This document shows positions 52,975 through 61,416 of a stretch of DNA of 64,000 nt, in pieces. Source of the stretch: DYIU01 sp038326775. GTDB taxonomy: Bacteria > Actinomycetota > Geothermincolia > Fen-727 > Anoxymicrobiaceae. Made by a program: the position numbers and the translations under genes. Every line of letters begins with the position of its first letter. Within the stretch, counting starts at the first letter, position 1. The stretch spans positions 62,001 to 126,000 of the forward strand of contig JBBQKJ010000002.1 in the NCBI GenBank assembly GCA_038326775.1. Reading direction: 5' to 3'. The notes below the pieces were generated by a model. The model did not search any database. It was not told the DNA's origin and saw only the letters and a list, made by a program, of their open reading frames with translations.

Positions 52975-55053
52975 TTGGATTGTAAACGGCATCCAGGCCA
53001 GACGGCGGTGGGCAGTTGCCTTGAATGCGGGGAAGGCATCTGCCAGGAATGCATCAAGGAAACAGGGCAGGTCTTGATGTGCCCCGCCTGCCTGCAGAAA
53101 GAGGTGGCGGAGCTCGCCGCGAGGATGAACACACCTGTGGGCAATGCGCCGAGGGCGCCCAGGCCCTCCAGGGCAAGAAAAGAGAAGGCCCCGAAGAGGC
53201 GAAAGGGAGAGGAGGCCCCCGAGGAGGCCCCGCAGGCCGTGGCCGCTTTCCCCGTCGTAGAGCAGGAGCCGCCGGTATACGAGGCGATGGCCGAGATGGA
53301 TATTCCCGGCGAAGCCGGGTCCGCCCCCGCGGCCGAGGGCAAAGGCAAGAAGCAAAAAGCCAGGAAAAAGAAGCCGAACGCGGCGCCGAGGGAGAGGCCT
53401 GCGAAAAAGGCTGAAAGAGAAAAGCCTCCCAGGGTGGAAAAAGAGAGGCCGCCGCGAAAGACGAGGAAGGGCGAGGTTCCGGCTCCGCCCGCCGCGGCGG
53501 AAAAGCCCGCCGCGCCACCTGCGCCCATGGCGCTCGAGATACGAGAGGCGGCTTCCGTCCCCCACGAGCGGTTGTTGGTGGTCCCCACCGCGGATTTCGA
53601 AGAGCTGGAGGCCGAGGGAATCAAGGAGGCGGCGGGGCCGGCTCGAGGCAAACCTGCTCATAAGCCCCCCGGGGCAAAGAAAGAGAAGCCGCCGCGAGTA
53701 GCGAAAGAGAGGCCGGCAAAGAAAGAGAAGCCGCCGCGAAAGCCCAGGAAGGGCGAGGTTCCGGCTCCGCCCGTTGGCCCGGCTCCCCCGCCTCCGGGGA
53801 TGGCACCGCCTCCGGCCCCGACGGAATACGCCGCTCCGCCCGCTTACACCGAAGCGCCGCGGGCCGCAGGGGCTCCTCCCGGCAAGAAAGGCCGGCCGGC
53901 AAAGGCAAAGAAAGAGAAGCCGCCCAGGAAGCCTAGAAAAGGAGGACCTGCCGGGTTGGCAGCGACGGCAGCGATTCCCACGGTCATACCCTCAGTGGAA
54001 CAGCCTCCCGTCCCGACGGAATACGCGGCTCCACCCGCTTACACCGAAGCGCCCCCGTTCGCGGCCGCTCCACCGGCGTACGAGGCCCCGCCCCCTTCGG
54101 TCTACGAGGAGGCTCCGCCGACTCCGTTCACGGAAGCCCCCCCTGCGTACGTTGCACCTCTCCCGTCACCGGTCGGTGAAGCACCGGGGTCAGAGTCTCC
54201 TTTTGTGAGCCTCGAGGGGGTTGCGGATGAAGTGGCTCCCTGGGAGGTGGACGTCTCACCCCCGGCAACGGAAGCGACGCCTCCGCTCGCGGAGACTCCG
54301 CCGGCATACGTTGCACCTCTCCCGCCCCCGGCCTATGAGGCGCCACCGGCGTACGAGGCCCCGCCGACATTTGAAGAAGCCGCGCCTCCGACATTCGCGG
54401 AAATCCCGCCGGCATACGAGGCCCCGCTGCCGCCGCTGGGAGAAGCCCCGCCGACCTTCGAGGCACCCCCGGCGTACGAAGCGCCGCCACCTGGAACTCC
54501 CGTGGGAGTCGAAGGGCAACCGGTGCCGTTCGAGGGGAGTGACGGGATACTGGAGCAGATAAGGCCTGAACACGTAACGCCCGAAGACTACGCTCTCCCA
54601 CCCGAGTACCAGGAACTGTTGGGTGAACGCCAGGCGGGCCCGGCCGCAGAGGCTCCACCTCAAGCGGTGGAGGCCCCGCCGCTCGCGGAGATCGCCGAGA
54701 AGAACGCTGACCCCGCCCCAGAGCACGCCCAGGAGAAAGAAGAGTACGACTGGCCGTTCGACGAGGTCGCGCCCGGGGTCGGGCCACACCGCGAGGCCGT
54801 GCCCCCAACGTCAGAGGACAAGGGGTGGGAGCAAACTACCGCCGCTGCCGAAGAAGCCGTTTCTCCGGATTGGCCGGAGCCGCCGAGGGCGCCTCCCCCT
54901 TCCGCCGGTGAGCCGCCCGGCGCGCCTCCTCCTCCGCCCGTTGGCCCGGAGCCTGGGCCGCCGCGCGATGAAGGCCTCACATCGTTCTTCTTCGAGGACG
55001 AAGGCGAAAAGAAGAAGCCGGGAAAGGGTGAGCCGGAATCGTTCTGGGAGTGA
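52975..55053 (+). CDS. B-box zinc-finger protein with long Pro/Lys-rich repetitive body
   Basis: About 692 residues. The N-terminal 40 residues hold a B-box-like zinc finger: CKRHPG, then CLEC, CQEC and MCPAC, giving eight Cys/His ligands. The next 300 residues are Lys/Pro/Ala-rich (KKEKPPRKPRKGEVPAPP and similar in several copies). From about 280 the chain is tandem Pro/Ala/Tyr repeats such as TEYAAPPAYTEAP and PAYEAPP. The last 100 residues are acidic. No membrane segment or enzyme domain is seen. The start is TTG at 52975 (or GTG at 52966). This is probably a disordered scaffold; the zinc finger may bind protein. Position between the divisome-like gene and DUF501 is suggestive only. Confidence 0.8.
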   Translation: MDCKRHPGQTAVGSCLECGEGICQECIKETGQVLMCPACLQKEVAELAARMNTPVGNAPRAPRPSRARKEKAPKRRKGEEAPEEAPQAVAAFPVVEQEPPVYEAMAEMDIPGEAGSAPAAEGKGKKQKARKKKPNAAPRERPAKKAEREKPPRVEKERPPRKTRKGEVPAPPAAAEKPAAPPAPMALEIREAASVPHERLLVVPTADFEELEAEGIKEAAGPARGKPAHKPPGAKKEKPPRVAKERPAKKEKPPRKPRKGEVPAPPVGPAPPPPGMAPPPAPTEYAAPPAYTEAPRAAGAPPGKKGRPAKAKKEKPPRKPRKGGPAGLAATAAIPTVIPSVEQPPVPTEYAAPPAYTEAPPFAAAPPAYEAPPPSVYEEAPPTPFTEAPPAYVAPLPSPVGEAPGSESPFVSLEGVADEVAPWEVDVSPPATEATPPLAETPPAYVAPLPPPAYEAPPAYEAPPTFEEAAPPTFAEIPPAYEAPLPPLGEAPPTFEAPPAYEAPPPGTPVGVEGQPVPFEGSDGILEQIRPEHVTPEDYALPPEYQELLGERQAGPAAEAPPQAVEAPPLAEIAEKNADPAPEHAQEKEEYDWPFDEVAPGVGPHREAVPPTSEDKGWEQTTAAAEEAVSPDWPEPPRAPPPSAGEPPGAPPPPPVGPEPGPPRDEGLTSFFFEDEGEKKKPGKGEPESFWE
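53455..54490 (+). repeat. Tandem codon-level repeats in the Pro/Lys-rich gene
   Basis: DNA copies are visible inside the gene. A 38-base unit encoding RKGEVPAPP appears near 53455-53492 and 53737-53774. A 40-base unit encoding PTEYAAPPAYTEAP appears at about 53818 and 54011. Shorter PAYEAPP units recur at 54076-54490. The copies differ at third positions, so the amino-acid pattern is partly kept by selection. Confidence 0.7.
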
Positions 55054-55063
55054 TCCTCGAACG

Positions 55064-55618
55064 ATGAGCCAGGCCGCGAGCAGCCCCCGCAAGAAGAGGC
55101 GCCCCTTCTACGAGGCGAGGGAGCCCCGGGGCTACGACCGCAGGTTCTACGCGGGTGTCCTCCTGGTCGCATTCCTGCTGATACTCGCGGTCGTTGGATT
55201 CGCGGTTTACCGCACTGCCTTCAATACCGAGACACCTCCAACGGGCCCGTCGTTCGACCTCTCCAGCCTCTATCCTGGTGGAAGCGGGCTTCCCGACCCG
55301 GGTAATCCCTGCATGGTGTTGCAGGAACACCTCGAGGCGACCAGGACCAGCGCATATCGCAAAGCATATGGCTACTTGTGCCAGGGGCTGAAGAAGATCA
55401 CTTCGTTCGACCAGTTCGTCTCGAACGCCAGGACCGACAGTCTGCTCTTCCGAGAGGTGTCCGGATACCGCTTCGCCCGGTACAAGATTGACGGGACCGC
55501 TGCGGGCGCCACCGGTTTCATCACCTACAAGACCGGGGGCCGCAGCAGGGTGGATGCACAGTTCGCGAGGGAGGACGGCTCCTGGAGGATCGCCCTGATG
55601 ACCGTGATATACCAGTGA
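55064..55618 (+). CDS. Single-pass membrane protein with small outside domain
   Basis: 184 residues from ATG at 55064. A basic cytosolic start is followed by one hydrophobic segment at about 29-50 (AGVLLVAFLLILAVVGFAVY). The outside part has two Cys (PCMVLQEHL, GYLCQGLKK) and ends in a beta-rich stretch (FITYKTGGRSRVDAQFARED, SWRIALMTVIYQ). That resembles NTF2-like secreted domains such as DUF4878, which I state only as an inference. It starts 10 bases after the Pro/Lys-rich gene and its TGA overlaps the next GTG. Confidence 0.75.
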   Translation: MSQAASSPRKKRRPFYEAREPRGYDRRFYAGVLLVAFLLILAVVGFAVYRTAFNTETPPTGPSFDLSSLYPGGSGLPDPGNPCMVLQEHLEATRTSAYRKAYGYLCQGLKKITSFDQFVSNARTDSLLFREVSGYRFARYKIDGTAAGATGFITYKTGGRSRVDAQFAREDGSWRIALMTVIYQ

Positions 55619-56181
55619 GAGCGCCGCTTCCGGCCGAGGCGCTGGAGGAGTTCCCCCGGCTGGGGCCATTGGGTGAGGCCGACTTCGCGGTGGTCGCGAG
55701 CCAGCTCGGCCGGCCGCCCAGGGGTGAAGTCTTTGTCGCGGCGCGGTGCCGGCACGGCCGCCCGTCCGTGATTCTCACGGTCCCGTTCGAGATCGAGGGA
55801 AAGCCCACCCCCCCGCTCCTCTGGCTGACCTGTCCGCACGCGTCTCTCCAGATGAGCAGGCTGGAAGGCGAGCGCGCGGCCCGGCGCTTCGTGGAGGCGC
55901 TCGAGCCGGGGGGCGAGGCGGCGGCACGGTTCCTGGCCGAGGAGGAGCGGTTCGGCGAGGCCCAGTGTCGGCTCGCGGCGCAGGCCAACTGGAAACTCGC
56001 CGTCCGGCTGCGAGGGCGAGGCGTCGCCGGTGGGCCGCCCGGCGCCGTGAAGTGCCTTCACGCCCACCTGGCTTTCAGGCTCGCGAGCGGGCGCGGCGTT
56101 GTGGGAGGATGGTGCCTGGAAGAACTGGTGAAGACCGCCGGGAGGGCTTGTGACCGGATCCCAGAGGCTTGCCTCACTTGA
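55615..56181 (+). CDS. DUF501 protein
   Basis: 188 residues. It matches the DUF501 family by FAVVASQLGRPPRGEVFVAARC, then VPFEIEGKPTPPLLWLTCPH, and the CLHAHLAFRLASG motif with a Cys/His pattern (C...H...H). The family is found mainly in Actinomycetota, usually between a DivIC-like gene and ppx, exactly as here. Its function is unknown; the conserved Cys and His residues suggest a metal site. GTG at 55615 overlaps the previous stop, and its end overlaps ppx by 32 bases. Confidence 0.88.
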   Translation: MRAPLPAEALEEFPRLGPLGEADFAVVASQLGRPPRGEVFVAARCRHGRPSVILTVPFEIEGKPTPPLLWLTCPHASLQMSRLEGERAARRFVEALEPGGEAAARFLAEEERFGEAQCRLAAQANWKLAVRLRGRGVAGGPPGAVKCLHAHLAFRLASGRGVVGGWCLEELVKTAGRACDRIPEACLT

Positions 56182-57130
56182 CCTGGGGACTAACTCGACG
56201 AGGCTGTTGATCGCCGACTGCGACGGCTCGCGCACCAGGACCATCGAGCGCCGCATGGTCATAACGCGCCTGGGCGAGGGGGTTGACGAGACCCACAGGC
56301 TGCTGCCCGGGGCGATCGAGCGGACCCTGGCCGCGCTCGAGCAGTACCGCGGGGTGACGGGGCCGCTCGAGCCGCTGGGGGTCGCCGCCGCGGCGACCGC
56401 CGTGCTGAGAGGCTGCGAGAACAGAGAGGAGTTCCTCGACCGGGCGGAGGGTATCATCGGGGCCAGGCCGCGGGTGCTCCCCGGCGAGGAGGAGGCGATG
56501 ATGAGCTTCCTCGGCGCGATGTCCGACCTGGGCGACGAGGCGGTGGGCGGCCACGGCCGGGTGTTGGTTTTCGACATAGGCGGGGGCAGCACCGAGCTGG
56601 TCGCGGGCGACCTGAGGGATGCCGTGGATCAGACCCCATCGGGCTCGCTTCAGGTGCGCAGCGTTGACGTCGGCTGCGTAAGGATGAGTGAGCGCTTTCT
56701 CAAGACCGACCCGCCCTCGCCGGTCTCCATCGGGCGCATGGAGTCGCACATAGTCGGCAAGCTGCGCTCGGCCGTGGCGTCGCTGCTGGGCGACAGGCCC
56801 GCGCTCGCGGTCGGCCTCGCTGGAACCATCACCACCCTCTCCGGCATCAAGCTGGGTCTCGAGGAATACGACACCGACCGCATACACCACTCCAGGCTTA
56901 CCCGTGCCGACGTCGAGGAGATCTTCACGAGGCTCGCCTCGGTCCCTCTCGAGGAGAGAAAGGAGGCCATGGGCCTCGAGCCCGGGCGCGCCGACGTCAT
57001 CATAGGTGGCGCGGCGGTGCTCCGCGTCATCATGGACCTCGCCGGCCTGGAGGAGATACTGGTGAGCGAGAAGGACATCCTGGACGGGCTCCTCATAGAT
57101 CTCTACCGGAGGTTGGCGACAACTTGTTGA
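56150..57130 (+). CDS. ppx: Exopolyphosphatase/guanosine pentaphosphate phosphohydrolase (Ppx/GppA)
   Basis: 326 residues. It is an ASKHA-fold phosphatase that removes phosphate from polyphosphate or pppGpp. LASLDLGTNSTRLLIADCDG, GEEEAMMSFLGAM and VFDIGGGSTELVAGD are the phosphate and metal motifs. AVGLAGTITTLSGIKLGLE is in the second domain. It is the short form without the long C-terminal HD-like domain. GTG at 56150 overlaps DUF501, so translation is probably coupled. Confidence 0.92.
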   Translation: MTGSQRLASLDLGTNSTRLLIADCDGSRTRTIERRMVITRLGEGVDETHRLLPGAIERTLAALEQYRGVTGPLEPLGVAAAATAVLRGCENREEFLDRAEGIIGARPRVLPGEEEAMMSFLGAMSDLGDEAVGGHGRVLVFDIGGGSTELVAGDLRDAVDQTPSGSLQVRSVDVGCVRMSERFLKTDPPSPVSIGRMESHIVGKLRSAVASLLGDRPALAVGLAGTITTLSGIKLGLEEYDTDRIHHSRLTRADVEEIFTRLASVPLEERKEAMGLEPGRADVIIGGAAVLRVIMDLAGLEEILVSEKDILDGLLIDLYRRLATTC

Positions 57131-57341
57131 AGCCGGCCTGAAACGGCATGCGTGCCAGACATGTGCCCGCGGACCTGGAAGAGCCGAGAAATATTGTTAG
57201 AATTAGACCATGTCGACGGCGACAGCCTGACAACAGGTTGGAGAATCTCCAGCTGCCGTGTCGAGACTGCCACTCTCAGACCAGCGACTACAGGGCAAGG
57301 AATACGTCATAACGGATATCTAACCAAAGCACTAGAACGCA

Positions 57342-57428
57342 GCGGGGATGGTGGAATAGCTAGACACCCCTGACTTAAAATCAGGTGCTCGCAAGAGCGT
57401 GAGGGTTGGAATCCCTCTCCCCGCACCA
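57342..57428 (+). tRNA. tRNA-Leu (anticodon TAA)
   Basis: An 87-base class II tRNA. The acceptor GCGGGGA/TCCCCGC has discriminator A and encoded CCA. The anticodon stem CCTGA/TCAGG encloses CTTAAAA, anticodon TAA. A long variable arm (TGCTCGCAAGAGCG) follows. The 210-base gap after ppx holds only this gene's leader; I see no clear promoter. Confidence 0.95.
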
Positions 57429-57444
57429 ACACAAAACGCCGCCG

Positions 57445-58656
57445 CTAGGCTTTGTCTTTTCCAAGAAAGACCAGGACCACCACCGCCAGCCCGACCAGCA
57501 TCGCCGAGTAAACGAGCAGCGCCCACAGCAGGCCCGCCCAGCCCTTGAGCGCGCCGCCCAGCAGGGGGCCCAGGGCGTAGCCGAGGCTCCAGAAGAAGTT
57601 GAGCAACCCGAACGCGGTCCCGTAGTGTATATCGCCGCCGCCGTCCCTGGGCATCGAGTCGGTGATGAGCGGCACCGAAGGACTCTCGAACACCGTCAGG
57701 GTTATCCCGAGCAGGCCCATGAACACCGAGACCGCGGCGACGTTCTTGAACACCGCGATGAGAGGCATCAAGGCCGCGGTGGCGAGCAGCCCCAGGACGA
57801 TCGGCTTCTTCCGGCCGATGCTGTCCGACAGCCTGCCTGCCAGAGGGCTCGCGACGGCGTACATCAGCATGGTCACCCCGAAGACCAACCCTATCCCGGT
57901 ACGCGACATGGAGAACTCGTCCCTCAGGTAAAGAGGCAGGGTGGGCTCGAGCAGCCCGAGCCCGGTGGTCGTGACCATCGAAATCACGCACGCGATGAGG
58001 ACGGCCCGGTTGGCGATAACGTTCTTGAGCATCCGCGCGGCGGGCACGATGGCGCGCTGCGCGACCCTCTCCTCCTTCAGGAAGACGGCAAAGACGCCGC
58101 CGAGAAAGCAACCGGCGGCGATAGCGTAGAACGGAGCGCGGTAACCAAGCGCGTCGGAGAGGAACCCGCCGAGCACGGTCCCCGCGATGCCGCCGACAGC
58201 CATCGCCCCGATGGCATAACCCATCTTCGCGCCCATCTCGCTCTCTTCGAAGCGGTCACCGAGGAGCGCCAGCCCCGCGCTCCACGTCGCCGCGGCGGTG
58301 AGGCCGTCCAGCGCGCGCGCGATTACCAGTGTCCAGTAGCTGTCGGCGAACGCGTAGAAGACAAACGCCGCCGACATCGCGAACATGCCGAAGAGCACGA
58401 ACGGCTTGCGCCCCAGGCGGTCCGAAAGCAGCCCCATCGGTATCGCCCCGAGCAGGAGCGCGATTGCGTATGTCGCGAAGAGAAAGCCTATCTGGAAATC
58501 GGTGGCCTTGAGGGTCCTGGCGTAGATGGGGAGCACCGGAACGACAACCCCGTACCCCACCGAGTCGAGGAAGACGACCAGGCAGACCAGCAGCAGCAGC
58601 GGCGTGCCGCCGGTTATGTCGAGCGATTCGCGGGCATGCCGCTTGACCCCAAACAG
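57445..58656 (-). CDS. MFS transporter (drug/H+ antiporter-like) with probable CTG start
   Basis: 403 residues, 12 predicted membrane helices. Helix 1 is PLLLLVCLVVFLDSVGYGVV and helix 2-3 loop has the family motif GLLSDRLGRKPFVLFG. SPLAGRLSDSIGRKKPIVLG repeats it at the middle. The start is the interesting point: a GTG at 58560 lies inside helix 1 and would remove half of it. The frame extends upstream to a CTG at 58656, with no ATG, GTG or TTG between. AAAGGAGG lies at 58666-58673, nine bases before that CTG. CTG is therefore the likely start. The substrate is unknown; no regulator is adjacent. Confidence 0.82.
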   Translation of the reverse strand: MFGVKRHARESLDITGGTPLLLLVCLVVFLDSVGYGVVVPVLPIYARTLKATDFQIGFLFATYAIALLLGAIPMGLLSDRLGRKPFVLFGMFAMSAAFVFYAFADSYWTLVIARALDGLTAAATWSAGLALLGDRFEESEMGAKMGYAIGAMAVGGIAGTVLGGFLSDALGYRAPFYAIAAGCFLGGVFAVFLKEERVAQRAIVPAARMLKNVIANRAVLIACVISMVTTTGLGLLEPTLPLYLRDEFSMSRTGIGLVFGVTMLMYAVASPLAGRLSDSIGRKKPIVLGLLATAALMPLIAVFKNVAAVSVFMGLLGITLTVFESPSVPLITDSMPRDGGGDIHYGTAFGLLNFFWSLGYALGPLLGGALKGWAGLLWALLVYSAMLVGLAVVVLVFLGKDKA

Positions 58657-58789
58657 GTGTTATCGCCTCCTTTGCCGGGACGCACAAAATCGTGCGCGGC
58701 TGCCGTCACAGAACGAGCAGTGAAAGCCGACCTCACCATCTTCAAGGCCCCGAAGTTGAGGCTTCTCGCGCCGCGGAGGGAAATGGGGT

Positions 58790-59206
58790 TCAATTCAGGG
58801 AGATCACCTTGGTCACCCTGGTGAGCGTGATCACATGGGTGAACATCCCCTTGATCTTCAGGTCGCCCTTCATCAATTTCTTGACGAGCCCCCGGCCCGT
58901 CTCGTCGAAGTAGTTGGGAACGCCGAATACTATGTTGATGTAGACAAGTTCCAGCAAGGTTTCGGAGTCGGTAAAGATAGAGATATCCGGCTTGCCAACC
59001 TTTCCCCCGTGGACCACCAGTTTGCCCCGGTCGAAATCCATGGTCATGCCCAAGTCCATATCATTTATATACATGAAGACCCTCGTCTTCAGGTTGTTGA
59101 AGACCTTTTCCTTCTCAGGCCTCTCAAGGTTGATCTCGAGCATCTGAACCAGCATGCCCGCGAGCTCTATCTCCTCCGCCTCTGGAGCAAGGGTTATATC
59201 AGCCAT
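58790..59206 (-). CDS. SCP2-type sterol-carrier domain protein
   Basis: 138 residues, small soluble SCP-2-like lipid-binding fold. The features are the beta strand FDRGKLVVHGGKVGKPDISI and the C-terminal motif LVKKLMKGDLKIKGMFTHVI. ATG at 59206 follows GGAGGTTGAC. It is divergent from a second SCP2-like gene at 59582. The ligand is unknown; fatty acyl-CoA or sterol-like lipid is an inference from family. Confidence 0.75.
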   Translation of the reverse strand: MADITLAPEAEEIELAGMLVQMLEINLERPEKEKVFNNLKTRVFMYINDMDLGMTMDFDRGKLVVHGGKVGKPDISIFTDSETLLELVYINIVFGVPNYFDETGRGLVKKLMKGDLKIKGMFTHVITLTRVTKVISLN

Positions 59207-59475
59207 CTGTCAACCTCCCGCTGTTTGCGGCACGCGATATCGGCCTTTTCTCAAGCGCGCGACGAGCCCCGCGAAAACGTCTCCAGCAGAATTCAGTCAT
59301 TGCCAAAGAGGCCAGACCCCTGGTGGTGCCTGCCAAAAGCTCATCCTTGCTCCAGATACTAGGTTCATGCCGGGAATCTGTCAAAAAAGAAGCTGTCGGG
59401 TGATGATGTTCCCCGAGGTACCCTGCGGCTCTCCACCGGGTTTCGAGGCCTTGTCGGTTCACAAAAGAAATGAAT

Positions 59476-59504
59476 TGACGCACATATAGGCCGGATATAA
59501 GATG
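59476..59504 (+). promoter_or_regulatory. Putative promoter of the SCP2-DUF2148-ligase-dehydrogenase cluster
   Basis: TTGACG at 59476-59481, a 17-base spacer and TAAGAT at 59499-59504, about 75 bases before the plus-strand SCP2 gene. The 375-base gap between the two divergent SCP2 genes (59207-59581) holds nothing else I can support. Confidence 0.5.
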
Positions 59505-59581
59505 AGACAGCACTTTTCCCAAGACAAGGCCCGGTACCGCCTTGGGGCGATACGCAGTTCACGAGCACAGGGGGTGATCGT

Positions 59582-59989
59582 ATGCCGATCTTTGAAAGCA
59601 CGGAGAAGATGTACGAGATTCTGGGATACCTTTTCCAGAAGCTTGCGGACGATCCGGAGGTTGGCCCAAGGGCCAACGACGAGAACATCAACATCGTTTT
59701 CCGCATCAACGACCCCGATGGCGATCTATGGCTGCTTCACGGCGATCCAAAGCCCACCGTTTGTACCGGGGCGTGCGACGCACCGCCGGACATAGAGATG
59801 TGGATCTCCGGAGACGACTGCCACGCGTTCTGGCTGCAGAAGGCAACACTTCCCATATTGCTGGCCAGGCGGAAAGTCAAGGCAAAGGGGCCCATGGCGA
59901 AGGTGCTCGGGCTGCTGCCCCTCCTCCAACCCGCATACGACGCTTACCCGGCTATCTGTGAGAAATACGGCCTGCCCACCGACGTATAG
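59582..59989 (+). CDS. SCP2-type sterol-carrier domain protein 2
   Basis: 135 residues. NIVFRINDPDGDLWLLHGDP, then PPDIEMWISGDDCHAFWLQK and RRKVKAKGPMAKVLGLLPLL match the SCP-2 lipid-carrier pattern. It has TGACDAPPD, a small Cys-containing loop. ATG at 59582 follows GGGGGTGATC. It starts a plus-strand run with two DUF2148 genes, an acyl-CoA ligase and an acyl-CoA dehydrogenase, so it may carry the acyl substrate of those enzymes. This role is an inference from context. Confidence 0.78.
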   Translation: MPIFESTEKMYEILGYLFQKLADDPEVGPRANDENINIVFRINDPDGDLWLLHGDPKPTVCTGACDAPPDIEMWISGDDCHAFWLQKATLPILLARRKVKAKGPMAKVLGLLPLLQPAYDAYPAICEKYGLPTDV

Positions 59990-60050
59990 AACTCCTGTTC
60001 CTTGTGGCTGGTTGGCTTGCCTGATTCCTTCGAAGGAAATGGAGGTGACC

Positions 60051-60722
60051 ATGGAAAAGGCGCTGCGAGAATACGAAGAGAAGCGACAGGAGGGCGCCCG
60101 CCTTGCCGGGAAGCTGCTGCTCGCCTCGGCGGTGACCGCGCCCCGGGTGGGCGGCATAGACGAGATCAGCGTGCAGTACATCGATGAGCGGGACGCCATA
60201 GAAGAGATGGCCATCGCTATCGACAAGATGGCCTCCGACAATCCCGCCTGGGGCTTCTTCCGGTCCGACGCGATACAGGTCAGGGACTCGGACGTGGTCC
60301 TGGTAATGGCCGACCGCAGGTCCGGGCACGATCCCATGGACTCAAACTGCAATCTGTGCGGGCACAGCCTTTGCGATCAATGGAGGAAGGTGCCCAGGCT
60401 CTCCGACGAGGCGAGCGTGGCATTTCGAGGGCCTTTCTGCCTCCTGCGCTCGATGAACATCGCTTACGCCCTGGGGGGCGCGGTGACCCTGGCAAGGCAG
60501 TTGGGAATAGACTACGCGGTGAAGATGTCCGTGGGAGCCGCGGCGGTGAGGATGGGCCTGACCCCGTACAAATCGGACGTTGCGCTTGGATTTCTCGCTT
60601 CGGTCACAGAGAAAAGCCCCTTCAAGGACCTGCCCAGGAACTACGAACAATATAACTCCGCGAGTCTGGAGAACCGCCTCATAGGGCGTCTCTTTCCGAC
60701 GTTCCGGTCTATCTACAGTTGA
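60051..60722 (+). CDS. DUF2148 ferredoxin-domain protein 1
   Basis: 223 residues from ATG at 60051, after GGAGG. It fits DUF2148 (COG4739): LAGKLLLASAVTAPRVGGID, then FFRSDAIQVRDSDVVLVMAD, DSNCNLCGHSLCDQW, and the C-terminal GIDYAVKMSVGAAAVRMGL. The Cys-rich loop with NCNLCGHSLC could hold an iron-sulfur cluster, but in this copy it is altered from the usual CGACGxxxC. Its neighbour is a second DUF2148 gene, 12 bases downstream. No function is known for the family. A longer frame from 59958 lacks support. Confidence 0.75.
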   Translation: MEKALREYEEKRQEGARLAGKLLLASAVTAPRVGGIDEISVQYIDERDAIEEMAIAIDKMASDNPAWGFFRSDAIQVRDSDVVLVMADRRSGHDPMDSNCNLCGHSLCDQWRKVPRLSDEASVAFRGPFCLLRSMNIAYALGGAVTLARQLGIDYAVKMSVGAAAVRMGLTPYKSDVALGFLASVTEKSPFKDLPRNYEQYNSASLENRLIGRLFPTFRSIYS

Positions 60723-60734
60723 GGAGGTGAGGAA

Positions 60735-61379
60735 ATGGCGATCATCAACCAGGAGGAACTCCTGAAAGGCGGGCTGGATCGAGCGGTGGAGCTGATGGCA
60801 GTCGCCGCCAACACCGCGATGATGTTCGGGAAGAAGAAGCTGAAGATCGTAAGCGTGGGACCCGAGGAGTTCGAGGATCTTTCGGGATTCTGCGAAGGCA
60901 TAGCCGGCCTCTCGCCCCTGGCGGACAGGGACGGCAGGAGCTTCGCCGACCTGGCGAAGGAGGATGCGCGGGCCTTGCTCATCGGGGCCGATCGCAAGTC
61001 GGTCTACAACTTCGACTGCGGTGCCTGCGGGTACGCCACCTGTGCCGAGCTTAACCGCGCCGGGTTGGTCGAGGGCATCGTGGCCAATGGGCCCTGTTGC
61101 CATTTCGCGGTCTACGACATGCACATGGCGGCGATGGCCGCGGCGGCCGCCGCCTGGCGCATGGGGCTTCACTGCCGTGTTTTCCAGACTGTTGGAACCG
61201 CGGCAACCGCGTGCGAGTTCATCACCGACATCGACTTCAGTGTCGGGGTGGGGGTAAGCTACCAGCAAATCGATCCATTCTTCGATCGCCACAAGTACTG
61301 GACTGATGAGGAGTGGAAGGAGAAGTTCGCCAGGGATTTCCCATCCTTCGCACGCAGATTCATTGGAGCCGTGGAATAG
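60735..61379 (+). CDS. DUF2148 ferredoxin-domain protein 2
   Basis: 214 residues. The Cys cluster FDCGACGYATCAELNRAG matches the classic DUF2148 iron-sulfur loop, followed by NGPCCHFAVYDMHMAAMA. It also has ELMAVAANTAMMFGKKKLKI. It differs from the upstream copy, so the two may form a pair. ATG at 60735 follows GAGGAGG. It probably carries electrons for the enzymes beside it, which I infer from position only. Confidence 0.78.
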   Translation: MAIINQEELLKGGLDRAVELMAVAANTAMMFGKKKLKIVSVGPEEFEDLSGFCEGIAGLSPLADRDGRSFADLAKEDARALLIGADRKSVYNFDCGACGYATCAELNRAGLVEGIVANGPCCHFAVYDMHMAAMAAAAAAWRMGLHCRVFQTVGTAATACEFITDIDFSVGVGVSYQQIDPFFDRHKYWTDEEWKEKFARDFPSFARRFIGAVE

Positions 61380-61416
61380 TTTTGCCGGATAACCGCAGCG
61401 GGAAAGGAGACTCCAA

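Noticed and set aside
57406..58824. A 472-residue open frame on the plus strand
   Set aside because: Antisense to the MFS transporter; composition is typical of a mirror frame (His/Arg/Gln/Pro rich).
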